Source: SM23-32 sp964434535 (GTDB lineage: Bacteria > Planctomycetota > Brocadiia > SM23-32). Taken from it: a stretch of 64,000 nucleotides of DNA. The notes under the pieces are model-generated. The model did not search any database, was not told the DNA's origin, and worked only from the letters and a program-made list of their open reading frames with translations. The translations under genes and the position numbers were made by a program. This document shows positions 32,454 to 41,315 of the stretch, piece after piece; within the stretch, counting starts at the first letter, position 1; each line of letters opens with the position of its first letter. Location: assembly GCA_964434535.1 (NCBI GenBank), contig CAYSWA010000001.1, forward strand, positions 124,001 through 188,000, written 5' to 3'.

Positions 32454-33992
32454 TCAGGACTCCTCGCGGACGGGCAGCCCGACGGTGAAGGTCGTGCCCT
32501 GGCCGACGCCCGAGTCGACCCCGATGAAGCCGCCGTGCGCGCGCGCGATGTTGTAGGAGATCGCCAGGCCCAGCCCCATCCCGTCCGCCTTGGTGGTGAA
32601 GAACGGCTCGAAGACCTGCTCGATGCTCTCGGCGGGCATGCCGGGGCCGTTGTCAGCGACGGTGAGGATCAGGAATGACTCGCTCTGCTCGGATGCCTCC
32701 TTCAGCGAGTCGGGGTCGATCTTCGCTCGCGGGCGCACGTAGCCGTCGACGCGCAAGAGCGGCGCGTCGACCCCCTGGAGCACCTCCAGGGCGTTGCGCA
32801 CGATGTTCAGGGCGAGCTGGCGCAGCCGGGGGCGGCTGATGGCCAGGGGCAGGGGACGGTCGATGACCGAGTGCTCGACGCGCACGCCCTCGGCGAGCCC
32901 CAGCGCCTGAAGGGTGGTGAAGACTTCGCCGACGACGTCGCTGGGATTGACCGTCTCCCCGATGGTAGGCTCCGAGGGGCGGGAGAGGTCGAGCAGGCCC
33001 TCGACGATGCTCTTGCACTGGCGGGCCTCGTCGGCCATGGCCTCCAGTTGCTCGCGCTCGGGCGCGTCCTCGGGCAGCTCGGCCAGCAGTATCTGGGTGT
33101 AGCCGAGGATGACGGCGATCGGGTTGTTCACTTCGTGGGCGACGCCGGCGGCCAGGCGGCCGACGCTGGCCATCTTCTCAGCGTCGATCAGTTGCCTCTG
33201 GTTGGCGGCGAGCGCGCGGGCCATGCTGTTGAAGCTGTCGGCGAGCTCGCGGAACTCGCCCGAGCCGTCCGCCTCGATGCTGCTGCCCAGCCGGCCGGCG
33301 GCGAGGGCCTTGGTGCCCTGAACGAGGGCGCCGACCGGCCGCACCACGGAGCGGTGGGTGTAGTAGATGATCAGCAGGCAGATCAGCAGGGCCACGGGGA
33401 TGATGCCCTTGGAGATGGCGAGGCTCACGTTCCAGGCGCCCTTGGCGTTGCGCTCGGCGGCGAGGGTGCGCATCTCGAAGGCGAAGGCCAGGTTCTCGTT
33501 GAGCCGGGTGATGTCGCCGAGCACGTGGCGGCTGGCCTCCTCCAGTTCGCCCCCGTCGTCGGCGGGCGGCATCTGCATCTCGGCCCGGACCTTGGCCACC
33601 ACGATGCGGTCCATGAAGATCGCCCGGAGGCGTTCGGCCGCCCGCCCCAGCTCCCCCAGGTAGCCGCGCTCCAGGTCGTCCAGCGGCCTCGCCAGCAGCG
33701 ACTGGAACGAGTCTTCCATCCGCTCGTAGAGGTCGTGGAACTCGTTGACCTTGCGCCACTCGACCCCCTCGCCCTGGAGGAACTCCCGCTGGCAGCGGAA
33801 CAGCTCCTCGGCCATCTGCCCGATCTCGAGGGCCTGGCGGCGCACCTCCTGCTGGATGCGGATCCGCTCGGCGGCGTTCTTGACCTTCTCCAGGTTGTAG
33901 AGCGTCACCAGCAGCGCCGCCCCGAAGACCGCCAGCACCAGCAGGAAGCCGAGCGCCAGGCGCATGCTGATCGTGCCGCCCGCCCGGCTCAT
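32454..33992 (-). CDS. Membrane sensor histidine kinase with HAMP domain
   Basis: 512 residues. An N-terminal membrane helix (about 10-32), an extracytoplasmic helical sensor region (about 33-190), a second helix (LVALLICLLIIYY region, about 192-215), a HAMP domain (RPVGALVQGTKALAAGRL to about 268), a HisKA domain with the phosphoryl-accepting H286 in GVAHEVNNP, and an HATPase domain (N box NIVRNALEV, G1 DNGPGMP, F FEPFFTTK, G2 GMGLGLAIS). Its ATG overlaps the stop of the FHA gene (ATGA), so the two are translationally coupled. No response regulator is adjacent. The ligand is unknown. Confidence 0.94.
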   Translation of the reverse strand: MSRAGGTISMRLALGFLLVLAVFGAALLVTLYNLEKVKNAAERIRIQQEVRRQALEIGQMAEELFRCQREFLQGEGVEWRKVNEFHDLYERMEDSFQSLLARPLDDLERGYLGELGRAAERLRAIFMDRIVVAKVRAEMQMPPADDGGELEEASRHVLGDITRLNENLAFAFEMRTLAAERNAKGAWNVSLAISKGIIPVALLICLLIIYYTHRSVVRPVGALVQGTKALAAGRLGSSIEADGSGEFRELADSFNSMARALAANQRQLIDAEKMASVGRLAAGVAHEVNNPIAVILGYTQILLAELPEDAPEREQLEAMADEARQCKSIVEGLLDLSRPSEPTIGETVNPSDVVGEVFTTLQALGLAEGVRVEHSVIDRPLPLAISRPRLRQLALNIVRNALEVLQGVDAPLLRVDGYVRPRAKIDPDSLKEASEQSESFLILTVADNGPGMPAESIEQVFEPFFTTKADGMGLGLAISYNIARAHGGFIGVDSGVGQGTTFTVGLPVREES

Positions 33993-34984
33993 GGCCCTTT
34001 ACCCGGCAGGGGGAAGGCGGGAAGCTGCTCAAGCAGGCGCATGAACTGCTCGCGGGGCATCCACTCGATCCGCCCGTCGCCCCTCAGCACCATGGCGCCC
34101 TCCCCGCCGTGCTGGTCCGGCCCCAGGTCGCAGGCCAGCACGTCGGGCTGGCTCGTCAGCGGCGTTGTGGGCGCGAAGTAGGCGTAGCGGCGCGGCTCGA
34201 CGCCGTGGAGCCGGCAGCCGGGGCAGAAGAGCTGCTCGGGGACCAGCCGGCCCTCCAGGACCAGCTCGGCCAGGTCGGCCGGGTAAGCGCCGTCATGCTC
34301 GGCGCGGTGCGCCTCGACGGCCGAAGCGATCGCCTTCAGCCGCCCCTGGCACGCGTCGCGCGCTTGCTCGGCGCGCAGGTCGCGCAGTTGGGGGACGGCT
34401 GCCGAGAACCACAGGTTCAGCGCGCCGCCCACCACGCCGAGCGCCAGCCCTGCGGCCACCATGGCGAGGCCGACCCGCTCCACGCCGCGGCGCATCTCCC
34501 GCAGCGCCAGCGCGGCCAGGATCCCCGCGCAGAAGCCGAAGCCCCAGTGCAGGTAGGCCAGCAGCCCGAAGACCACGCAGGCGGCGGCCAGGGGGTGGCG
34601 CACCGACGGCAGGTCCGAACCTCGGCGGGCCGCCTCGTCGATCGCGGCAAACCGATCGGCCGCCGGGTCGCGCACGCGCAGCAGCAGGCGGGCGGGCCCC
34701 AGGTCTACCACGTCTCCGTCGGCCAACCGCCGCTCGCCGGCCAGCTCCCCGTTGACCAGGATGCCGTTGCGCGAGCCCAGGTCCTTGACGTGGCAGCACT
34801 CGCCGTCGGGGTAGATGTAGCAGTGGCGGCGCGATATCTCGGGGCTGGTGAAGATCAGGTCGCACTCCGGCGAGCGGCCGATCAGCAGGCCGTCCGGCCC
34901 GACCGGGAAGCGGCGGGACGACAGTTCGCCGCCGGCGACCTCGACGTGGAAGGCGGCTCCGTTTGCCGGGGCGGGCTGGGCCAT
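33989..34984 (-). CDS. FHA-domain membrane protein with pilin-like C-terminal region
   Basis: 331 residues. An FHA phosphothreonine-binding domain occupies about 10-105 (LIGRSPECDLIF, EISRRHCYI, DLGSRNGILVNG). Two to three hydrophobic helices follow (about 128-190, AACVVFGLLAYLHWGFGFC and LAMVAAGLALGVVGGALNLWF). The C-terminal part (QGRLKAIASAVEAHRAEHDG...YPADLAELV...CPGC) resembles the body of type II pseudopilins. Coupled to the downstream histidine kinase by a 4-base overlap, it may link Ser/Thr phosphorylation to the two-component kinase, which is inference. No strong ribosome site is visible before the ATG at 34984. Confidence 0.82.
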   Translation of the reverse strand: MAQPAPANGAAFHVEVAGGELSSRRFPVGPDGLLIGRSPECDLIFTSPEISRRHCYIYPDGECCHVKDLGSRNGILVNGELAGERRLADGDVVDLGPARLLLRVRDPAADRFAAIDEAARRGSDLPSVRHPLAAACVVFGLLAYLHWGFGFCAGILAALALREMRRGVERVGLAMVAAGLALGVVGGALNLWFSAAVPQLRDLRAEQARDACQGRLKAIASAVEAHRAEHDGAYPADLAELVLEGRLVPEQLFCPGCRLHGVEPRRYAYFAPTTPLTSQPDVLACDLGPDQHGGEGAMVLRGDGRIEWMPREQFMRLLEQLPAFPLPGKGP

Positions 34985-35101
34985 GCGGACAGTCGTAACC
35001 TCGCTGGCGGGAAGCCCCTGCGGGCCATGGGGCGCAGAGCGGGACCGTCTCTGCGAATCTACACCATGCCCGCCGGCGATGCAAGCGGTGGGCCGCGCCG
35101 C

Positions 35102-36301
35102 TCAGGCGAAGAAGCGGGCCAGCGCCCGGAGGGACTCGCCGATGTAGGCGACCTCCTCGGCCGTGTTGTAGAGCCCGAGCGATACGCGTGTCAGGCTCGT
35201 CTCGCCGAAGTGGCGCACCAGCGGCTCGGCGCAGTGCACGCCGGAGCGGACCATCACGCCGTAGCGGTTGCACAGCAGCGCCGCCACGTCGTCGGCCGAG
35301 AGGCTGGCGAGGGCGAAGGAGGCGACGGGCACCCGCTCGCCGGCGCCGTCGCGCGGGTAGGCGCGGATGCCCTCCACTGTGCGCACCTGCTGCGCCAGGG
35401 CGTCGGCCAGCGCCCGGCCGTGCTCACGGACCTGGTCCATTCCGAGCCCGCGCAGGAAACGCGCCGCCGCGCCCATGCCGATCGCCCCCTCGATGTTCGG
35501 CGTGCCGGCCTCGAAGCGATGCGGCAGGGCCTCCAGCTCGAAGTCCTGATGCGTGACCCGCGCCACCATGCCTCCGCCGTAGAGCAGCGGCGCCGCCCGC
35601 TCCAGGTGCTCGCTGCGCGCGTAGAGGACGCCGATGCCGCTCGGGCCGAGCATCTTGTGGCCCGAGACGGCCAGGAAGTCGCATCCGAGCTCCCGCACGT
35701 CGATCGGCATGTGCGCCACCGACTGCGCGGCGTCCACCAGCGTCAGGATACCCCGCGCGCGGGCCTCTCCTATCACCTCCTCGACGGGCGTGATGAGGCC
35801 GGTCACGTTCGAGACGTGGCCGAGCGCGATCAGCCTGGTGCGCGGCGTGATGCGCTCCAGCACGGCTTCGGCCGTGACCCGGCCCTGCTCGTCGGGCTCG
35901 ACCAGCCGCACCTTCGCCCGCACGAACCAGGGCAGAAAGTTGGAGTGGTGTTCGGTCAGCGAGCAGACGACCTCGTCCTCCTCGCGCAGGTCGAGCAGGC
36001 CGGCCGCCAGGTTGATCCCCTCGGTGGCGTTGCGCACGAAGACGAGCTCGTCGGGCTCGGCGCCGATCAGATCGGCGATGCTGCGGCGCGCCTCCTCGTA
36101 GAGGGCGTCGGCCTCCTGCGCGAGCACGTTGACGCCGCGGTGCACGTTGGCGCAGACGTCGGTGTAGTAGTACTCGACCGCCTTGATGACGCTGAACGGC
36201 TTCAGGGAGGTGGCGGCGTTGTCGGCGAAGATCACGCGCCGCCCTTCGTAGTGGCGTTCCAGCGCGGGGAACTGCTCCCGGATTCCTTCCATGTCCAGCA
36301 T
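35102..36301 (-). CDS. sufS: Cysteine desulfurase, SufS type
   Basis: 399 residues with GGAGGGG six bases before the ATG. A class V PLP aminotransferase fold enzyme that removes sulfur from cysteine for Fe-S cluster assembly. Seen: ADNAATSLKPFSVI, NVHRGVNVLAQEAD, VRNATEGINLAA, LTEHHSNFLPW, DAAQSVAHMPIDV, SGHKMLGPSGIGVLY with the PLP lysine, and RSGVHCAEPLVRHFG with the catalytic Cys. These fit the group II SufS/CsdA set. No sufB, sufC, sufD or sufU/sufE is adjacent. It follows the CoA-ligase-like gene with a 20-base gap and is probably under the same Rrf2-regulated promoter. Confidence 0.93.
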   Translation of the reverse strand: MLDMEGIREQFPALERHYEGRRVIFADNAATSLKPFSVIKAVEYYYTDVCANVHRGVNVLAQEADALYEEARRSIADLIGAEPDELVFVRNATEGINLAAGLLDLREEDEVVCSLTEHHSNFLPWFVRAKVRLVEPDEQGRVTAEAVLERITPRTRLIALGHVSNVTGLITPVEEVIGEARARGILTLVDAAQSVAHMPIDVRELGCDFLAVSGHKMLGPSGIGVLYARSEHLERAAPLLYGGGMVARVTHQDFELEALPHRFEAGTPNIEGAIGMGAAARFLRGLGMDQVREHGRALADALAQQVRTVEGIRAYPRDGAGERVPVASFALASLSADDVAALLCNRYGVMVRSGVHCAEPLVRHFGETSLTRVSLGLYNTAEEVAYIGESLRALARFFA

Positions 36302-36321
36302 GCCCGGCCCCTCCGGCCCGC

Positions 36322-37722
36322 TCAGAGCGCGGGCGGGCCGACCTGCGAGTAGACGAACCTGTACTTCATGGAGCGCTCCGGCGGGATCTCGTCCACGATG
36401 CGCCCCTCCAGGCGGCTGCGCTCGCCGAGCATCCGCCGGCAGCGCGCCAGCACGCCGTCCACGTCCACCGTCCGGGCGGGATCGTCGGGCAGGAGCCGGA
36501 CCCCGAAGTCATTGGCACCCCGCTGGACGAGCCGGTAGGCGGCCAGGTTGGCGGCGCCGCGAAACGCCGCGTCGGCCTGGAGCGGGCTCAGCAGGCCGCC
36601 GTCGGCCGTGGCGATCAGGTCGCCGGCGCGCCCGTGCACGGCGGCGAGCGTCGGGCTGTTGCGCCCGCAGGGGCACGGCCCATGGCCGGGCTCGATCACA
36701 TCGCCGATCTCGTAGCGGATCAGCGGCATGGCGTAGTTGCCCAGGTCGGTCAGCACGGCCCGGCCGACCTCGCCCGGCCCGGCCGGCCGCCCGTCGCGCA
36801 ACGCCTCCACGTAGACGTTCTCGGTCATCACGTGGAGGCGGTGACGTTCGCACTCGTTGGCGACGTCCAGCACCTCGCTGCCGCCGTACTGGGTGAAGAC
36901 CTCGCAGCCGAAGGTCCCGCGCAGGAGCTCGCCCAGGGAGGGGGTGAGCAGCTCGTAGGTGCTCACGATGTGCCGTGCCTGCGGCGCGGGGCGGCCGCTG
37001 CGCCGCAGGTAGCGCGCGAAGGCGCCGAGGTAGACCGGATCGGCGATCAGCACGAACGGGGCGAAGCGGTCCATGATCTCCGCCAGCCGCTCCATGTAGC
37101 CATGCGGGGCGCTCAGCACGTTGCGCGTCGAGGGCAGCGCGATGATGCCCTCCAGGTGGCGCAGGGCCGGCACGGCGTAGAGGCGGCTGACCCACAGGTC
37201 CTCCGCCTGCCCCTCCGCCAGCCCGCAGGAGGCCGCCGTGCAGTGCGGGGTGGCGAGCACCAGGATGGGGAGGTTCGTGACGCTGCGCGTGCGCAGGAAG
37301 ACGGCGTTGAACAGCTCACGCTGGTAGGTGCGGTCGGGGCGCACGAAGTGGAGGCTCTCGGCGGTGGAGCCGGAGGTCTGGCCCATGCGGCCGGGGTCGA
37401 AGCGGCGGTCGGGGTCGAGGATGCGGTCGGGGAAGCTGCGCCGGATCTCGTCCTTGGTCAGCGGCGGGATGCGGCGCAGGTCCTGCGGCGTGCGCACCTC
37501 GTCGGGGCAGAGCCCGGCCGCGCGGAACTTGTCGCGGTAGAGCGGCACCCGCTCGCCGGCGAAGCGCAGCAGGCGCTGGAGGCGGCGCCACTGGCGGGCC
37601 TTCAGGGCCTCCGGGGGGCGGCTGCGCACGCGCCGCTCGTGCGCGCGCCAGTGCAGGTAGCGCCGGTAGCGGCCGTGCGCCTGCGCGGCGATGCGCGAGA
37701 CGGCCCCGCTGAGGTAGCCCAT
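36322..37722 (-). CDS. Phenylacetate-CoA ligase-like (PaaK/CapK family) adenylate-forming enzyme
   Basis: 466 residues from the ATG at 37722, six bases after GGGAG (an ATG nine codons earlier is an alternative). The family motifs are visible: LRRIPPLTKDEIRRSFPDRI, a GQTSGSTAESLHF phosphate-binding loop, VFTQYGGSEVLDVANEC, GEVGRAVLTDLGNYAMPLIRYEIGD and a CPCGRNSPTLAAVHGRAGD block. PaaK/CapK-like enzymes activate aryl or other carboxylates to adenylates or thioesters. The substrate cannot be read. It sits between an Rrf2 regulator and sufS, an unexpected place for a ligase; the tight spacing suggests co-expression. Soluble; no signal. Confidence 0.82.
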   Translation of the reverse strand: MGYLSGAVSRIAAQAHGRYRRYLHWRAHERRVRSRPPEALKARQWRRLQRLLRFAGERVPLYRDKFRAAGLCPDEVRTPQDLRRIPPLTKDEIRRSFPDRILDPDRRFDPGRMGQTSGSTAESLHFVRPDRTYQRELFNAVFLRTRSVTNLPILVLATPHCTAASCGLAEGQAEDLWVSRLYAVPALRHLEGIIALPSTRNVLSAPHGYMERLAEIMDRFAPFVLIADPVYLGAFARYLRRSGRPAPQARHIVSTYELLTPSLGELLRGTFGCEVFTQYGGSEVLDVANECERHRLHVMTENVYVEALRDGRPAGPGEVGRAVLTDLGNYAMPLIRYEIGDVIEPGHGPCPCGRNSPTLAAVHGRAGDLIATADGGLLSPLQADAAFRGAANLAAYRLVQRGANDFGVRLLPDDPARTVDVDGVLARCRRMLGERSRLEGRIVDEIPPERSMKYRFVYSQVGPPAL

Positions 37723-37783
37723 CGGTTGCTCCCGCTTCTGTGGCGCCATGCCCCCGCGCGGCGCCGGCGAGCGTGTGTCCGGC

Positions 37784-38218
37784 TCAGAGCTGCGGCGAGG
37801 CGCCCTCCATGGCCCTCACCTTCCGGGCCAGCTCCTCCACCGTCGTGGCCTCCAGGACCGTTCGCACGGCCTCGCTGACCTCGGTCCAGACCTCCTGCGT
37901 CGGGCACGAGTCGTGCATCGGGCAGGAGCCGGCCTCCTCCACGCACGGCGCCGGCGCCAGCGGTCCCTCCAGGGCCGCGTAGACGTCGGCCAGCGTGATC
38001 CGGCCGGCCGGGCGGGCCAGCACGTAGCCGCCGTCCCGGCCGCGTTCGGCGCGGACCAGGCCCGCCGCCTTGAGCGTGGCCATGATCTGCTCCAGGTACT
38101 TGGGCGAGAGCCGCTGCCTGGCGGCGAGCGTGCCGACCGGCACGGCGTCGTCGCCGGCTGCGGCGGCCAGTTCGGCCAGCGCGCGGGCGCCGTAGCGCGT
38201 CCTGGTGGAGAGCCTCAC
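37784..38218 (-). CDS. Rrf2-family transcriptional regulator (IscR-like)
   Basis: 144 residues from a GTG at 38218. A winged helix-turn-helix DNA-binding domain (RLSTRTRYGARALAELA, LSPKYLEQIMATLKAAGLV, GRDGGYVLARP) is followed by a three-cysteine segment, C-x6-C-x5-C (PCVEEAGSCPMHDSCPT). This matches the [2Fe-2S] ligand region of IscR/RsrR-type sensors with one extra residue in the first gap. It probably senses Fe-S status or redox and controls the downstream ligase-sufS genes and itself: a GGTA-N6-TACC palindrome overlaps the -10 of its own promoter. Confidence 0.91.
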   Translation of the reverse strand: MRLSTRTRYGARALAELAAAAGDDAVPVGTLAARQRLSPKYLEQIMATLKAAGLVRAERGRDGGYVLARPAGRITLADVYAALEGPLAPAPCVEEAGSCPMHDSCPTQEVWTEVSEAVRTVLEATTVEELARKVRAMEGASPQL

Positions 38219-38246
38219 AGCATGATCCCCCTATTCCCACGAACAA

Positions 38247-38260
38247 GGTAGGATATTACC
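38247..38260. promoter_or_regulatory. Palindromic operator candidate for the Rrf2 regulator
   Basis: GGTA-N6-TACC with an AT-rich centre, covering the -10 box of the leftward promoter of the Rrf2 gene. Position and symmetry fit autoregulation. Confidence 0.45.
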
Positions 38261-38281
38261 ATGAAGCGCGTGGCCGCGCAA
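38253..38281 (-). promoter_or_regulatory. Putative promoter of the Rrf2-ligase-sufS genes
   Basis: Leftward: TTGCGC (38281-38276), 17-base spacer, TAATAT (38258-38253). The start codon of the regulator follows 35 bases on, after a GGGGGAT ribosome site. Confidence 0.5.
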
Positions 38282-38335
38282 GGCCTTCTTCGGGCCGGGA
38301 AGGGAAGAGCGGGTGAGGCACCGCAGCGGCGGGGC

Positions 38336-38411
38336 TGGTGGGTGGGGCCGGAATCGAACCGGCGACACCGTGATTTTCAGTCACGTGCTCTACCGCCTGA
38401 GCTACCCACCC
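38336..38411 (-). tRNA. tRNA-Phe: tRNA-Phe (GAA)
   Basis: A 76-base cloverleaf on the minus strand. Acceptor GGGTGGG pairs with CCCACCC, D-stem GCTC/GAGC, anticodon stem CGTGA/TCACG around the loop CTGAAAA with anticodon GAA, and T-stem GCCGG/CCGGC with a TTCGATT loop. Discriminator A is followed by an encoded CCA. No integrase or direct repeat of the 3' end is seen beside it, so it is not an obvious island attachment site here. Confidence 0.97.
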
Positions 38412-38470
38412 ATCGGCGCACTGATGATTCTACGCCGGGGGGGCCGGGGTGTCAAGCCGGCGAAGGCCCG

Positions 38471-38580
38471 CACCACGGAGAACGGCGCCGGCGATGATGG
38501 GATGACGGCGCGGCCTCGATCTCGGCCGTTAGCATCTGCGTTTATCCGCGTTCATCTGCGGTTTCATGCCGTTCGCCGTG
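38471..38580. repeat. Interspersed repeat, copy A (overlaps the 3' end of alaS)
   Basis: It begins with an ACCACGGAG motif followed by AACGGC, then runs through a ATGACGGC...CTCG stretch into a run of units like CATCTGCGTT, ATCCGCG and TTCATGCCGTTCG. The same blocks occur in the same order and orientation in copy B on the other side of alaS. The last 12 codons and the stop of alaS lie inside it. Confidence 0.75.
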
Positions 38581-41217
38581 GCTGCGGAGCAGTTCGCGGA
38601 CGCGCTCGAACGCCTCGTCCAGGCGGCCCGGATCGGATCCGCCGGCCTGGGCCAGGTCGTCGCGCCCGCCGCCGCCGCCGCCGAGGATCGCCGCCGCCTC
38701 CTGCGCGAGCTCGCGGGCGCTCAGGCCGGCCTCCACGAGGCCCTCGGAGACGCCGACCACCAGCGGCACCTTGCCCTCGTCCGGGGCCGCCAGCACGCAG
38801 ACGAGCCGCTCGTTGCCCTTGCGCAGCACGTCGGCGGCGCTGCGCAGCTCGGCGGGCCCGCCGTCGATGCGGGCGGCCACGAGGCGCAGCTCGCCGATCT
38901 CCTCCGCCCGGTCCATCAGGCTGCCGGAGGCCATGCGGCGGGCGGCGCGCTGCTTCTCCTGGGAGAGCTGCTTGTGGAGGGAGCGTATCTCGTCCTGGAG
39001 CTCCTCGGCGCGCTGGAGCAGGTTGTCCTCCTGCGTGCCCAGCGTCTCGCAGAGGCGGCCGATCTGTTCCTCGCGGCGGCGCAGCAGCTCCAGCGCCCCC
39101 AGGCCCGTGACGGCCTCTATGCGGCGAACGCCGCCGGCGACGCTGCTCTCGCGGGTGATGCGGACGCAGCCGATCTGGCCGGTGCGCTCGCAGTGGGTGC
39201 CGCCGCAGAGCTCGCGGCTGTAGTCGCCCGCGCTGACGACGCGCACCACGTCGCGGTAGTTCTCGCCGAACAGGGCCATGGCGCCTGCCTCGCGCGCCTC
39301 GCTCAGGCTCATGCGGGTGGCCACGACGGGTTCGTCCTCCAGCACCTTGCGGTTGACCATCTCCTCGATGCGGCGCAGGCTCTGCTGGCCGAGCTCGGTG
39401 GGGTTGGAGAAGTCGAACCGGAGCCGCTCGGCGCAGACGTGGGAGCCGGCCTGGGTGGCGTGCTCGCCGAGCACCTGGCGCAGGGCGTAGTGCAGCAGGT
39501 GCGTGGCGGTGTGGTTGCGGGCGGTGGCCATGCGCACGTCCTTGTCGACGCGGCAGAGGATGCGGTCGCCGACCTTGATCTCGCCGCGTTCGACGCGCCC
39601 GACGTGGAGGGAGAAGCCCTTCTCCCGCCGCACCCCTTCGAAGGCGAAGCTCAGCTCCCCGTCCTCGGGGGCGACGATCCGACCCACGTCGCCGACCTGG
39701 CCGCCGGCCTCGCCGTAGGCGGGGGTGCGGTCGAGCACGACGGCCGCCTCCTCGCCTTCCTGGGCCGCCTCGACCAGCTCGTCGTCGCGGATGATGCCTA
39801 TCACCTTGGCCATGCTCTCCAGGGTGTGGTAGCCGGTGAACTCGGTCGGCTCGTGCCGCTCCTGGAGGCGGGCGAGGGGGCCGCTGGCGAAGACGGCCTC
39901 GTCGAACCCGGCGCCGTGGCGCGATAGCTGCTGGTGGGCCTCCATCTCGCGCAGGAAGCCCTGCATGTCGACGCCCATCGCTTCCTCGGCGAGGATCGAC
40001 TCGGTCATCTCGACCGGGAAGCCGTAGGTCTGGTAGAGGTCGAAGACCTCCTTGCCCCGCAGCACGGTGGCGCGCTGGCGCTTGAGGTTCGCGATCTGCT
40101 GGGCCAGCACGGCCGAGCCGCGCTGGACGGTCTGCTGGAAGGCGCGCTCCTCCTCGGCGATGACGGTCTGGACGTGCGCGCGGCTCTCGGCCAGCTCGGG
40201 GTAGGGGTCGCTGTATGCCTCGATCACGGGGTCGATCAGGCGGGTCATGAACGGGCCGTCGACGCCGAGCTGGTGGGCGTCGCGCACGGCGCGGCGCAGC
40301 AGGCGGCGCACCACGTAGCCGCGCTCCTCGTTGCTGGGGATGACGCCGTCGGCGATGCAGAAGACCACGGCGCGCGCGTGGTCGGCGATGCGACGCATCT
40401 GGCGCCGGGCGGGGGAGGCGTCATCGGGGCTGCGGCCGCAGAGCCGGGCGATCTGCGCCATGACCGGGGCGAAGACGTCGATGTCGAAGTTGGTCTCGGC
40501 GCCCTGGATCAGGCGGGCCATGCGCTCCAGGCCCATGCCGGTGTCGATGTTCTGCATCGGCAGGGGGGCGAGGGTGCCGTCCTCCTGGCGGTCGTACTGT
40601 TGGAAGACCAGGTTGTAGAGCTCGTCGTAGCGTCCGCACTCGCAGGAGGGGTCGCAGGTCGGCTTTCCGCAGCCCCCGCCGTAGTCATAGAAGATCTCGC
40701 TGCACGGTCCGCAGGGGCCGTTGGGGCCCTGGGTGCGGGCGTTGGGCGGCCAGAAGTTCTCGCCTTCGCCGAAGCGGAAGATCCGCTCCTCGGGCAGGCC
40801 GACCACTTCGCTCCAGACCTGCTCGGCCTCCGCGTCGTCCTCGTAGATGCTGACGGCCATGCGCTCGGCGGGGAGGGCCATCTCCTCGCGCATGAACTGC
40901 CAGGCCCACTGGATGGCCTCGCGCTTGAAGTAGTCGCCGAAGGAGAAGTTGCCGAGCATCTCGAAGAAGGTGTGGTGCGAGGGGGTCTTGCCCACCTTCT
41001 CGATGTCGCCCGTGCGCAGGCACTTCTGGCAGGTGGCGGCGCGCCGCAGCGAGCGGTCGCCCCGCCCGTAGAACTGGTCCTTGAACTGGTTCATCCCCGC
41101 CCCGGTGAAAAGCAGAGACGAGTCGCCGGTCGGCACGAGCGAGTCGGGGGGCAGCACGCGGTGGTCGCGCGCGCGGAAGAACTCCAGGAAACGGCTGCGA
41201 ATCTCGTCGGTCTTCAT
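38542..41217 (-). CDS. alaS: Alanyl-tRNA synthetase
   Basis: 891 residues from the ATG at 41217 (no strong ribosome site; an upstream in-frame ATG is less likely). Class II catalytic core: FLEFFRARDHRVLPPDSL, LFTGAGMNQFKDQF, GNFSFGDYFK, GPNGPCGPCSEIFYDYG. A four-Cys insertion (CGKPTCDPSCECG) precedes LYNLVFQQY. The editing domain has RNHTATHLLH and the zinc-site CGGTHCERTGQIG. A C-Ala domain with GGGGGGRDDLAQAGG follows. The extreme C-terminus is unusual: the last 12 residues (HGERHETADERG) are encoded by an interspersed repeat, so the natural tail may have been replaced. It charges tRNA-Ala in the cytoplasm. Confidence 0.96.
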   Translation of the reverse strand: MKTDEIRSRFLEFFRARDHRVLPPDSLVPTGDSSLLFTGAGMNQFKDQFYGRGDRSLRRAATCQKCLRTGDIEKVGKTPSHHTFFEMLGNFSFGDYFKREAIQWAWQFMREEMALPAERMAVSIYEDDAEAEQVWSEVVGLPEERIFRFGEGENFWPPNARTQGPNGPCGPCSEIFYDYGGGCGKPTCDPSCECGRYDELYNLVFQQYDRQEDGTLAPLPMQNIDTGMGLERMARLIQGAETNFDIDVFAPVMAQIARLCGRSPDDASPARRQMRRIADHARAVVFCIADGVIPSNEERGYVVRRLLRRAVRDAHQLGVDGPFMTRLIDPVIEAYSDPYPELAESRAHVQTVIAEEERAFQQTVQRGSAVLAQQIANLKRQRATVLRGKEVFDLYQTYGFPVEMTESILAEEAMGVDMQGFLREMEAHQQLSRHGAGFDEAVFASGPLARLQERHEPTEFTGYHTLESMAKVIGIIRDDELVEAAQEGEEAAVVLDRTPAYGEAGGQVGDVGRIVAPEDGELSFAFEGVRREKGFSLHVGRVERGEIKVGDRILCRVDKDVRMATARNHTATHLLHYALRQVLGEHATQAGSHVCAERLRFDFSNPTELGQQSLRRIEEMVNRKVLEDEPVVATRMSLSEAREAGAMALFGENYRDVVRVVSAGDYSRELCGGTHCERTGQIGCVRITRESSVAGGVRRIEAVTGLGALELLRRREEQIGRLCETLGTQEDNLLQRAEELQDEIRSLHKQLSQEKQRAARRMASGSLMDRAEEIGELRLVAARIDGGPAELRSAADVLRKGNERLVCVLAAPDEGKVPLVVGVSEGLVEAGLSARELAQEAAAILGGGGGGRDDLAQAGGSDPGRLDEAFERVRELLRSHGERHETADERG

Positions 41218-41315
41218 GGCGCCGGGGCTTCGCTTCTGGGTGGGCCGCACGGGGCCTGCTAAGCTTAGCAGTTGGCCCCAGAATCGTCAAGCAGCGGCAG
41301 GCGGACGGCACGGCT

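Noticed and set aside
38336..38411. tRNA-Phe as an integration site for an island
   Set aside because: No integrase, no repeat of the tRNA 3' end and no change of gene style on either side; the alaS repeat is unrelated to the tRNA sequence.
38542..41217. Cys-rich insertion in AlaS (CGKPTCDPSCECG) as a novel metal site
   Set aside because: From memory, similar four-Cys insertions occur in AlaRS of several bacterial groups.
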